Assembly (NCBI GenBank): GCA_009746045.1
Contig: RPFO01000762.1
Coordinates: 1 to 34,649, forward strand
Direction: 5' to 3'
Origin: Mesostigma viride
Taxonomy: Eukaryota > Streptophyta > Mesostigmatophyceae > Mesostigmatales > Mesostigmataceae
DNA: 34,649 bases
Shown here: piece by piece, positions 11,574-20,668 of the stretch
Position numbering within the stretch: the stretch's first letter is position 1
Layout: every line of letters begins with the position of its first letter
The notes under the pieces: model-generated
Databases searched by the model: none
The model's input: the letters and a program-made list of their open reading frames with translations, nothing else
Told to the model about the DNA's origin: nothing
Program-made: the position numbers and the translations under genes

Positions 11574-11718
11574 CCAACGGCCGTTGGCACTCAACAATTA
11601 TAAGATTTCCAAACTCCAACGGCCGTTGGCCCTTGGAAACTTTATAAGTACATTTCTCAACTCCAACGGCCGTTGGCACTCAACAATTATATGATTTTCC
11701 AGCTCCAACGGCCGTTGG
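11574..11718. repeat. Four interspersed palindromes within intron 2
   Basis: CCAACGGCCGTTGG occurs at 11574, 11616, 11663 and 11705. The flanks alternate between two versions (ACTCAACAATTAT and CCTTGGAAACTT/CTTATGAAACTT), so the cluster looks like a two-unit cassette (period about 89-90 bp) duplicated in tandem. All four lie inside the 300-bp intron 11527-11826. Confidence 0.9.
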
Positions 11719-11826
11719 CCTTATGAAACTTCAAACTGCATCAAGGAAGCTGTCCTCTGTAAAGTGTAACCAGAGACAAATTATAGAACTGCACTTGACC
11801 ACCAGAAAGCAACTGTCTTTACTTAC

Positions 11827-12581
11827 GTTATCGAGAAGAAATGCCCGTCGAACCACGTCCGATTGTGCCGATGGTCGACTCGAGTCTTTGCCGGTTCTCC
11901 AATCCCGGTTCAGGTAGGCCACCAGTGCCTCCACCGTATTCAGGTTCCGATTGTCCTCCTGCATCTGCGCTCTTTTGAGGATGCTTTTCACCGTCCCCCC
12001 CTCCCCGTCCGACTCCCCCTTCCCATGTCCTGCACATGAGTAGTTCCACTCCAATGTTCCAAGTCGGGGTCGGCCTCGAGCAGGTCCGCAGCCATCGCCA
12101 CCACATACCGGGATTGGAACTGCTCCTTACAGTTGTCGGACCAACTGATCCAGTTCCTCACCTCCACCCCCTCCTCCCTCAGCACGTTAAGGGTATTCTT
12201 CATCACGAACTCCAGGGTCTGGGCATTCCTCGGTACGTCCTTCCCCATGTAATCGTGCTTCACCCTTTTGATTTCCAGCGATACGGGATCACGGTACATC
12301 ACGATCACCGGCATCAGGACGTAACTACTTGGGTACCAGTACTGCGCCTGCAACTGTTTCTGCAGGTGGTCCGAATAGTTCTCCGAGTAGTCCATCAGGA
12401 CCACCACCGTTCCCAGCGGCATCACGTCAATGCACTCCTTGTAAGCGTGGTGCTGCCAGGCCCATGTATGGACGTGAATGGCGAATTCCGGGAAGCGCGC
12501 CGTAATGAGTTCATGGAGCTCCGAGAGGGTTGACTTGATGAGTTTTTGCTGCAGGTTCATTTGCGGCGCCACATCCTCCTC
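11827..12581 (-). CDS. Transposase-like gene, exon 2 (candidate DDE catalytic core, one frameshift)
   Basis: Minus-strand exon from a TTGTGTTGCAG acceptor to a GTAAGT donor, both in phase 0. Exon residues 62-71 read LMDYSENYSD and residues 144-157 WISWSDNCKEQFQS. After a frame change near 12040-12056 it continues WNYSCAGHGKGESDGEGG and ends DVVRRAFLLDN. The trio D-x-SEN, SD-N/G-x4-Q-x-K/Q-S and HGKG-x2-DG-x-GG-x-VK is shared by a large family of uncharacterised transposon-like proteins that I know from cnidarians, echinoderms and some algae. I infer a DDE-type nuclease fold with Asp64 and Asp149 (exon numbering) as candidate catalytic residues and the Glu/Asp of the GESDGE segment as third. 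The exon is 755 bp, again one base short of a multiple of three. Confidence 0.65.
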
Positions 12582-12596
12582 CTGCAACACAACACA

Positions 12597-12831
12597 CCCG
12601 CGCACCATGGATGACCGAAGAATGGAAGTCAGCAGCTGGGAATTTCCCAACGCCAACGGCCGTTGGAAGTATGAAAGTCTACATATATATATTCAACGAT
12701 GCAAATATACATGCCCGCGCACCATGGATTGACCGAAGAATGGAAGTCAGCAGCTGGGAATTTCCCAACGCCAACGGCCGTTGGAAGTATGAAAGTCTAC
12801 ATATATATATTCAACGATGCAAATATACATG
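12597..12831. repeat. 117/118-bp tandem duplication in intron 1, each with one palindrome
   Basis: Units 12597-12713 and 12714-12831 are nearly identical. Each carries CCAACGGCCGTTGG (12653 and 12771) and an ATATATATA stretch. The second unit ends at the splice donor of exon 1 (GTAAGC, minus strand 12836-12831), so the duplication lies entirely within the intron (12582-12836). Confidence 0.9.
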
Positions 12832-12836
12832 CTTAC

Positions 12837-14003
12837 CGTCCCACGGGGCGCTGTGCCCTCCTTTATGAAGTCGAACCACGTGTACTTCTTTGTCCACCCC
12901 TTCATCTGGTCCGTCACGATGAACTCGGAAATCCCACACTCGTTGCACGTCCCTTCCAAGCAGTTCATTGGGACGTTAACGAACGGGCCGCCCGTCCTCC
13001 CCCCTCCTTGCCCCCCCTCCCCCCTCTCAGCCCTGTGGCAGGTGAAACGTCGAACGAAATCATGGGCATTGTCAGGCACGGAAGGGATACCCTCCCTCTC
13101 CTCGATCTCCAGCGTGCTCTTCAACTCCTTGACGCCTTTGGTGAAGGCAGAGAGCAGAGACTCGAAGACGACGTGCTTTTCGCATGCGCACAAGTCCCGG
13201 TCCTTCCACACGCCCTTTACGCACTTGGGCATGAACTCCACGAACTTCGTGTACCCCACCTTGTACCTTGTCCCGTCCGCAGTCGTCACGATACCTCCCT
13301 TGTACGGCGACGCGTCAGAACAGAACCGCTTGTAAATCGTTTCAAGCGAGTCCAAATAGTACCTTCCGCCCTGGGAGGAAATGAGAATCCTGGCGTTTCC
13401 CTTCCTTTCGAACTCATTGACCACGTCCTTATGGTTGGGAGACGCCCTCGTGTTTAGGTCTGACAACCAGTAACTCCCGACGATTTCTTTGACCTCCTCC
13501 GGAAACTTGTCCGACCGTAAAGCACGAGGGGGCGCCTTCAGGGCGGGAAGGTCGCCCCCCATCCTCATTCCCCTTGCGGTCTGGATATCCTTGGGCGTGA
13601 CGTGAAGCAGCCGCGCGAGAGTGCAATGCCCTTGATTGTTCATGCCGTCCTTTCCCAAGCACATTGACAGCACAGCGCACTTCGCGTTCCTGTGCTCATC
13701 CGACTTGCCCAATTCCTGGAAACCTTGCACGATATTAGCGACAACCTCCTGAGCGAAGGACTCCGACGCCTTTCTTTTCAGCGCAGGGCGGTACTGTTTC
13801 CCCATAACCTTCACAACCGCACCTGGCAGCCGCTCAAGCGCCCTCAAGCCTACTGCAGTTTTCGTGTTTTCAGTCTTGTGATTGTTGTCCTTCAGCAAGT
13901 ATTCCATTGCGCTGGCCATGTCGAGGGCAAGTTGGTTGCCCTTGATCTCGACGTACTTGAGACTTTGGTCTTTGTTGTGCGCTTCACCTGCATCCGCGCG
14001 CAT
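12837..14003 (-). CDS. Transposase-like gene, exon 1 (N-terminal, putative zinc-binding region)
   Basis: A single open frame of 389 codons, from an ATG at 14003 to the GTAAGC donor at 12836. Visible parts are a charged N-terminus with ALKRKASESF at 74-83, LCACEKHVVF at 271-280 (Cys272, Cys274, His277), and CLEGTCNECG at 348-357 (Cys348, 353, 356). The two Cys clusters flank an acidic linker and a Gly/Arg-rich loop at 326-338. This layout precedes the DDE-like core in the family recognised in exon 2. The start is uncertain: an AG/GTGAAG sequence just inside the frame (about 13990) could be an acceptor, and a further ATG in another frame lies upstream. With exons 2 and 3 the protein would be about 860 residues. 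I found no flanking terminal inverted repeats. GC content is higher than in the surrounding introns. Confidence 0.65.
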
Positions 14004-14072
14004 ACAGAATCCAGACGAAGTTTTGACATTTTATCAAATTATTGCTTTCCAACAATTACCCAATTTGTAGTC

Positions 14073-14641
14073 CCAACGGCCGTTGGACCCCTGAAAGTAA
14101 GCCTGAAACACGCCAACACATGCATTTTCGACACCCAACGGCCGTTGGACCCCCGAAAGTGGGCCTGAAACACGCCAACACATGCATTTTCGACACCCAA
14201 CGGCCGTTGGACCCCAGAAAGCGGGCCGAAAACACGCCAACACATGCATTTTCGACACCCAACGGCCGTTGGACCCCTGAAAGTGGGCCTGAAACACGCA
14301 ACACATGCATTTTCGACACCCAACGGCCGTTGGACCCCTGAAAGCGGGCCGAAACACGCCAACACATGCATTTTCGACACCCAACGGCCGTTGGACCCCT
14401 GAAAGTGGGCCGAAACACGCCAACACATGCATTTTCGACACCCAACGGCCGTTGGACCCCTGAAAGCGGGCCGAAAACACGCCAACACATGCATTTTTTA
14501 CACCCAACGGCCGTTGGACCCCTGAAAGTGGGCCGAAACACGCCCTTTACATGCATTTTCGACGTCCAATGGCCGTTGGGCCCCTGAAAGTGGGCCGGAA
14601 ACACGCTAACACATGCATTTTAGACACCCAACGGCCGTTGG
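14073..14641. repeat. 61/62-bp tandem array, ten palindrome units
   Basis: Palindromes start at 14073, 14135, 14197, 14259, 14320, 14381, 14442, 14504, 14566 and 14628. The 14566 copy is a one-base variant (CCAATGGCCGTTGG). The unit is the palindrome, ACCCCTGAAAGTGGGCC, GAAACACGCCAACACATGCA, then TTTTCGACA. The array starts about 70 bp upstream of the transposase-like start codon. A decayed unit without the palindrome follows to about 14700. Confidence 0.95.
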
Positions 14642-14699
14642 ACCCCTGAAAGCGGGCCGAAAACTCGCCAACACCTGCATTTTTTACACGCCAGAAAGT

Positions 14700-15180
14700 G
14701 AATTTCCGAATCCCAACGCACTTTTTATAACCTTAACGACCGTTGGAATCCAGAAATTCGACTGAAATGTTTCCATAACACACGTAACAACAAATTTGGT
14801 GGTCAACAACCCCGTAAATCCGTAACCCTGCACGCACCTCCCGCCGCCATAGCTCTTGTTTGCAGCAGTGGGCCCTGAAGACGCCTTTTGGTCTTGCACC
14901 TGTTGGTTACAATTGCATGGCATACCAGCAATATATTGCACATAGCATTGTATTTTACACAATTATTATATTCATGCCACAAATAATAATAATAATTATT
15001 GTATTAAACATCGGGGGGCAGGTTGCATATTCGTTTCATTGCAGTCTAATATCAACATATTAAAAATTTCCATGCCCATAAACATTTTTGATATAGCTAT
15101 TAGGTTGCTAATTATATTAAATCTTACCAGCCGTGTAGTGGTTTGCGGATTGCTTTATAGGCTTGCCACACCAACCCAAA
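14700..15180. other. AT-rich stretch without recognisable gene
   Basis: No credible frame. It contains TAATAATAATAATTATT near 14985 and a degenerate palindrome half (AACGACCGTTGG) near 14734, and nothing else I can name. Confidence 0.6.
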
Positions 15181-15194
15181 AAAAAATGTTACGA

Positions 15195-15293
15195 CGGGAG
15201 TTGAACCCGGGCCTACTAGACGTGTTCACGAGGTACTACGAGGATCAGCCAAGAATCTGTCCCGTACCGGTGTGGTTCACCAGTTCCGCACAC
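15195..15293 (-). other. tRNA-like / SINE-like remnant
   Basis: On the minus strand GGTTCAACTCC (15207-15197) fits the RNA polymerase III B box GGTTCRANYCC. It sits in a plausible T-arm (GGG-TTCAACT-CCC) followed by a run of T after a few bases, and GTGTGCGGAAC lies upstream at 15293-15283. No complete cloverleaf can be folded, because the acceptor and anticodon stems do not pair. It is therefore not a working tRNA; a tRNA-derived element or pseudogene is likelier. The same GTGTGCGGAAC ... GGTTCRANYCC arrangement occurs in the element at 29961-30145. Confidence 0.4.
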
Positions 15294-15499
15294 TAGCATG
15301 GTCTCCGCGTCGCGCTCGTTCATTAAATTTCGGAGAAATTTTGCCTGCTTATATACGTTTTTGAAGCCCCTCGGCGTCGCGCCGTGAAAAGCTTCCTCCG
15401 CCAGGCGTCCAATCAGGTAGCAGGAATGTGAAAAAATGGGCTCGAGCTGTGTGCAGCGCCGCGTCCATGTGGCGCCACACGGCGTCAGGAGTCGGCGTG

Positions 15500-15515
15500 G
15501 CGCCATATATGGCGC
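15500..15515. repeat. 16-bp perfect palindrome GCGCCATATATGGCGC
   Basis: Self-complementary sequence in a region rich in GGCGCC. No function can be read from it. Confidence 0.85.
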
Positions 15516-15578
15516 TGCGAATTCCCTACCGTGTGGTCTGCAGCGCCACGTCACAGTTGCGACTGCAAGTATTTTTCA

Positions 15579-15658
15579 GCGCGGCGCCGTCGGCGCCGCG
15601 CCATATCGTTTGGCGCGTCAATTTTTTTCCCGCGCGCGGCGCCTTTTAGGCGCCGCGC
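15579..15658. repeat. Two hairpins with identical 10-bp stems
   Basis: GCGCGGCGCC pairs with GGCGCCGCGC twice: 15579-15588 with 15592-15601 (3-base loop), and 15634-15643 with 15649-15658 (5-base loop). The stems are identical in both; only the loop differs. Confidence 0.9.
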
Positions 15659-15659
15659 C

Positions 15660-16230
15660 ATTCCATTTGCGCGTCGGCATACCAGCACCAGGGAATTTGA
15701 ATTGCAGGTGCTGCGTTGGCGCTTTCCAGCCTCCTGGAAGACCGACACCGTGGATGCACCTTGCACCCGAGCATCAACGGCGGGTATTCGCGACATCGGC
15801 CGAAAGTGACAACGATATTAGCAACCCGACAGCCATATTCAACTGAGCAACGCCATTGTGTGCACCGAAGAGTGTGAAAAGAGGTGAGCAATGGCGGTGG
15901 TTGTACATGGATGCTTTTGACAGATAGTTGTCCACAAGCAGCTCGATGACGGGGGAGTGTGAGACAGATAATTTCGTCGCTTTTTTGGTGTCGTGGTGCC
16001 GGTCGCTGACGGGGAGTGTGAGTGTTTTTGTCGGTTCTCGTTTGGTTGCAGGGATTTGCGAGCAAGCCGAGACCATCGATTGGATTGGTAAGCCCCACTT
16101 GTTCATTTGTGTGAATCCAAGCATTATTGAAGCAGGCTGTCGCAAATGTTTTCGTTTCTGGGTTGCGCCATAGCTGCGTTGCTGGGTTTTCTTGCCATGG
16201 CAGCGCCATATGATCTTTCCCCCGGCTCCC
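15660..16230. other. Single-copy stretch without recognisable gene
   Basis: Several frames of 130-200 codons are open, but none shows a family signature or coding-like character. A plus-strand frame 16146-16388 begins with a hydrophobic stretch (FLGCAIAALLGFLAMAA) resembling a signal peptide, but most of it is the first copy of the satellite module. I treat the region as non-coding or unresolved. Confidence 0.5.
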
Positions 16231-19200
16231 ATTCTTGGTTACTAACGTCAACGTCCTTGCTGCTTCCTTTGGTGCTTGATCTGCCTTGGTGTCGTGCCTC
16301 CGTTTGGTGGCCGGTGGTCACGGGATGCACAACAACGCTATCAGTTTTCTTCCACCCGCCGCCGCTGCCCCAGGCCGGCCCCCATTAAAAAATAAAAACA
16401 GAAAAAAAGGTACGAATGGCAGCTGAACCCCTCGGTATTTATGCATGCCAGCACCCCCCTCGGTATTTATGCATGCCAGCACCCCCATTCTTGGTTACTA
16501 ACGTCAACGTCCTTGCTGCTTCCTTTGGTGCTTGATCTGCCTTGGTGTCGTGCCTCCGTTTGGTGGCCGGTGGTCACGGGATGCACAACAACGCTATCAG
16601 TTTTCTTCCACCCGCCGCCGCTGCCCCAGGCCGGCCCCCATTAAAAAATAAAAACAGAAAAAAAGGTACGAATGGCAGCTGAACCCCTAGGTATTTATGC
16701 ATGCCAGCACCCCCCCTCGGTATTTATGCTTGCCAGCACCCCCCCTCGGTATTTATGCATGCCAGCACCCCCCCTCGGTATTTATGCATGCCAGCACCCC
16801 CCTCGGTATTTATGCATGCCAGCACCCCCCCTCGGTATTTATGCATGCCAGCACCCCCCCTAGGTATTTATGCATGCCAGCACCCCCCTCGGTATTTATG
16901 CATGCCAGCACCCCCCTCGGTATTTATGCATGCCAGCACCCCCCCTAGGTATTTATGCATGCCAGCACCCCCCCTCGGTATTTATGCTTGCCAGCACCCC
17001 CCCTCGGTATTTATGCATGCCAGCACCCCCCCTAGGTATTTATGCATGCCAGCACCCCCCTAGGTATTTATGCATGCCAGCACCCCCCTCGGTATTTATG
17101 CATGCCAGCACCCCCCCTAGGTATTTATGCATGCCAGCACCCCCCCTCGGTATTTATGCTTGCCAGCACCCCCCCTCGGTATTTATGCATGCCAGCACCC
17201 CCCCTAGGTATTTATGCATGCCAGCCCCCCCTTCTAGGTATTTATGCATGCCAGCACCCCCCCTCGGTATTTATGCATGCCAGCACCCCCCTCGGTATTT
17301 ATGCATGCCAGCACCCCCCCTAGGTATTTATGCATGCCAGCACCCCCCCTAGGTATTTATGCATGCCAGCACCCCCCTAGGTATTTATGCATGCCAGCAC
17401 CCCCCCTAGGTATTTATGCATGCCAGCACCCCCCCTCGGTATTTATGCTTGCCAGCACCCCCCCTCGGTATTTATGCATGCCAGCACCCCCCCTAGGTAT
17501 TTATGCATGCCAGCACCCCCCCTAGGTATTTATGCATGCCAGCACCCCCCCTAGGTATTTATGCATGCCAGCACCCCCATTCTTGGTTACTAACGTCAAC
17601 GTCCTTGCTGCTTCCTTTGGTGCTTGATCTGCCTTGGTGTCGTGCCTCCGTTTGGTGGCCGGTGGTCACGGGATGCACAACAACGCTATCAGTTTTCTTC
17701 CACCCGCCGCCGCTGCCCCAGGCCGGCCCCCATTAAAAAATAAAAACAGAAAAAAAGGTACGAATGGCAGCTGAACCCCTAGGTATTTATGCATGCCAGC
17801 ACCCCCCCTCGGTATTTATGCTTGCCAGCACCCCCCCTCGGTATTTATGCATGCCAGCACCCCCCCTCGGTATTTATGCATGCCAGCACCCCCCCTCGGT
17901 ATTTATGCATGCCAGCACCCCCCCTCGGTATTTATGCATGCCAGCACCCCCCTAGGTATTTATGCATGCCAGCACCCCCCCTCGGTATTTATGCATGCCA
18001 GCACCCCCCTCGGTATTTATGCATGCCAGCACCCCCCCTAGGTATTTATGCATGCCAGCACCCCCCCTCGGTATTTATGCTTGCCAGCACCCCCCCTCGG
18101 TATTTATGCATGCCAGCACCCCCCCCTAGGTATTTATGCATGCCAGCACCCCCCCTAGGTATTTATGCATGCCAGCACCCCCCCTCGGTATTTATGCATG
18201 CCAGCACCCCCCCTAGGTATTTATGCATGCCAGCACCCCCCCTCGGTATTTATGCTTGCCAGCACCCCCCCCTCGGTATTTATGCATGCCAGCACCCCCC
18301 CTAGGTATTTATGCATGCCAGCCCCCCCTTCTAGGTATTTATGCATGCCAGCACCCCCCCTCGGTATTTATGCATGCCAGCACCCCCCTCGGTATTTATG
18401 CATGCCAGCACCCCCCCTAGGTATTTATGCATGCCAGCACCCCCCCTAGGTATTTATGCATGCCAGCACCCCCCTAGGTATTTATGCATGCCAGCACCCC
18501 CCCTAGGTATTTATGCATGCCAGCACCCCCCTCGGTATTTATGCTTGCCAGCACCCCCCCCTCGGTATTTATGCATGCCAGCACCCCCCCCTAGGTATTT
18601 ATGCATGCCAGCACCCCCCCTAGGTATTTATGCATGCCAGCACCCCCCCTAGGTATTTATGCATGCCAGCACCCCCCCTCGGTATTTATGCATGCCAGCA
18701 CCCCCCCTAGGTATTTATGCATGCCAGCACCCCCCCCTAGGTATTTATGCATGCCAGCACCCCCCCTCGGTATTTATGCATGCCAGCACCCCCCCTAGGT
18801 ATTTATGCATGCCAGCACCCCCCCTAGGTATTTATGCATGCCAGCACCCCCCCTCGGTATTTATGCATGCCAGCACCCCCCTCGGTATTTATGCATGCCA
18901 GCACCCCCCCTAGGTATTTATGCATGCCAGCACCCCCCTCGGTATTTATGCATGCCAGCACCCCCCTCGGTATTTATGCATGCCAGCACCCCCCCTAGGT
19001 ATTTATGCATGCCAGCACCCCCCCTAGGTATTTATGCATGCCAGCACCCCCCCTAGGTATTTATGCATGCCAGCACCCCCCTCGGTATTTATGCTTGCCA
19101 GCACCCCCCCTCGGTATTTATGCATGCCAGCACCCCCATTCTTGGTTACTAACGTCAACGTCCTTGCTGCTTCCTTTGGTGCTTGATCTGCCTTGGTGTC

Positions 19201-19337
19201 GTGCCTCCGTTTGGTGGCCGGTGGTCACGGGATGCACAACAACGCTATCAGTTTTCTTCCACCCGCCGCCGCTGCCCCAGGCCGGCCCCCATTAAAAAAT
19301 AAAAACAGAAAAAAAGGTACGAATGGCAGCTGAACCC
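16231..19337 (+). repeat. Type I ~190-bp modules (four copies) embedded in the C-rich satellite
   Basis: Copies start with ATTCTTGGTTACTAACGTC at 16231, 16487, 17579 and 19138, and end with GGTACGAATGGCAGCTGAAC about 200 bp later. Type I is marked by GCACAACAACGCTATCAG and CCCCCATTAAAAAATAAAAA. The first copy is joined on its left to single-copy sequence. The others are preceded by satellite units, so 16231 marks the boundary where amplification began. Confidence 0.9.
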
Positions 19338-20668
19338 CTAGGTATTTATGCATGCCAGCACCCCCCTTCTAGGTATTTATGCATGCCAGCCCCCCTTCTA
19401 GGTATTTATGCATGCCAGCACCCCCCCTCGGTATTTATGCATGCCAGCACCCCCCTCGGTATTTATGCATGCCAGCACCCCCCCTAGGTATTTATGCATG
19501 CCAGCACCCCCCCTCGGTATTTATGCATGCCAGCACCCCCCCTCGGTATTTATGCTTGCCAGCACCCCCCTCGGTATTTATGCATGCCAGCACCCCCCCT
19601 CGGTATTTATGCATGCCAGCACCCCCCCTAGGTATTTATGCATGCCAGCACCCCCCTAGGTATTTATGCATGCCAGCACCCCCCCTAGGTATTTATGCAT
19701 GCCAGCCCCCCCCTCGGTATTTATGCATGCCAGCACCCCCCCTCGGTATTTATGCATGCCAGCACCCCCCTAGGTATTTATGCATGCCAGCCCCCCCCCT
19801 AGGTATTTATGCATGCCAGCACCCCCCCTAGGTTTTTATGCATGCTAGCCCCCGCCCTCGGTATTTATGCATGCCAGCCCCCCCCCTAGGTATTTATGCA
19901 TGCCAGCACCCCCCTCGGTATTTATGCATGCCAGCACCCCCCCTCGGTATTTATGCATGCCAGCACCCCCCCTAGGTATTTATGCATGCCAGCACCCCCC
20001 CTAGGTATTTATGCATGCCAGCACCCCCCCTAGGTATTTATGCATGCCAGCACCCCCCCCTCGGTATTTATGCTTGCCAGCACCCCCCTAGCTATTTATG
20101 CATGCCAGCACCCCCCCTCGGTATTTATGCATGCCAGCACCCCCCCCTCGGTATTTATGCATGCCAGCACCCCCCCTAGGTATTTATGCATGCCAGCCCC
20201 CCCCTAGGTATTTATGCATGCCAGCACCCCCCCTAGGTATTTATGCATGCCAGCACCCCCCCTAGGTATTTATGCATGCCAGCGACCCCCCCGACGTATT
20301 TATGCATGCCAGCCCCCCCCCCTAGGTATTTATGCATGCCAGCACCCCCCCTAGGTATTTATGCATGCCAGCACCCCCCCCTAGGTATTTATGCATGCCA
20401 GCCCCCCCCTAGGTATTTATGCATGCCAGCCCCCCCCTAGGTATTTATGCATGCCAGCACCCCCCCTAGGTATTTATGCATGCCAGCACCCCCCCTAGGT
20501 ATTTATGCATGCCAGCACCCCACCCGACGTATTTATGCATGCCAGCGACCCCCCGACGTATTTATGCATGCCAGCCCCCCCCCTAGGTATTTATGCATGC
20601 CAGCACCCCCCACATGTATTTATGCATGCCAGCACCCCCCCTAGGTATTGATGCATGCCAGCACCCCC

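Noticed and set aside
15195-15293. Functional tRNA gene on the minus strand
   Set aside because: The B box and T-arm are good, but no 7-bp acceptor stem or anticodon stem can be paired.
15646-16251. 201-codon minus-strand frame in single-copy DNA
   Set aside because: Composition and content show no family signature and it spans the GGCGCC hairpins; overlapping frames of similar length are open on the other strand.
16146-16388. 80-codon frame with a signal-peptide-like start
   Set aside because: Two thirds of it is the repeated satellite module, and the hydrophobic start has no homologue I recognise; not supported as a gene.
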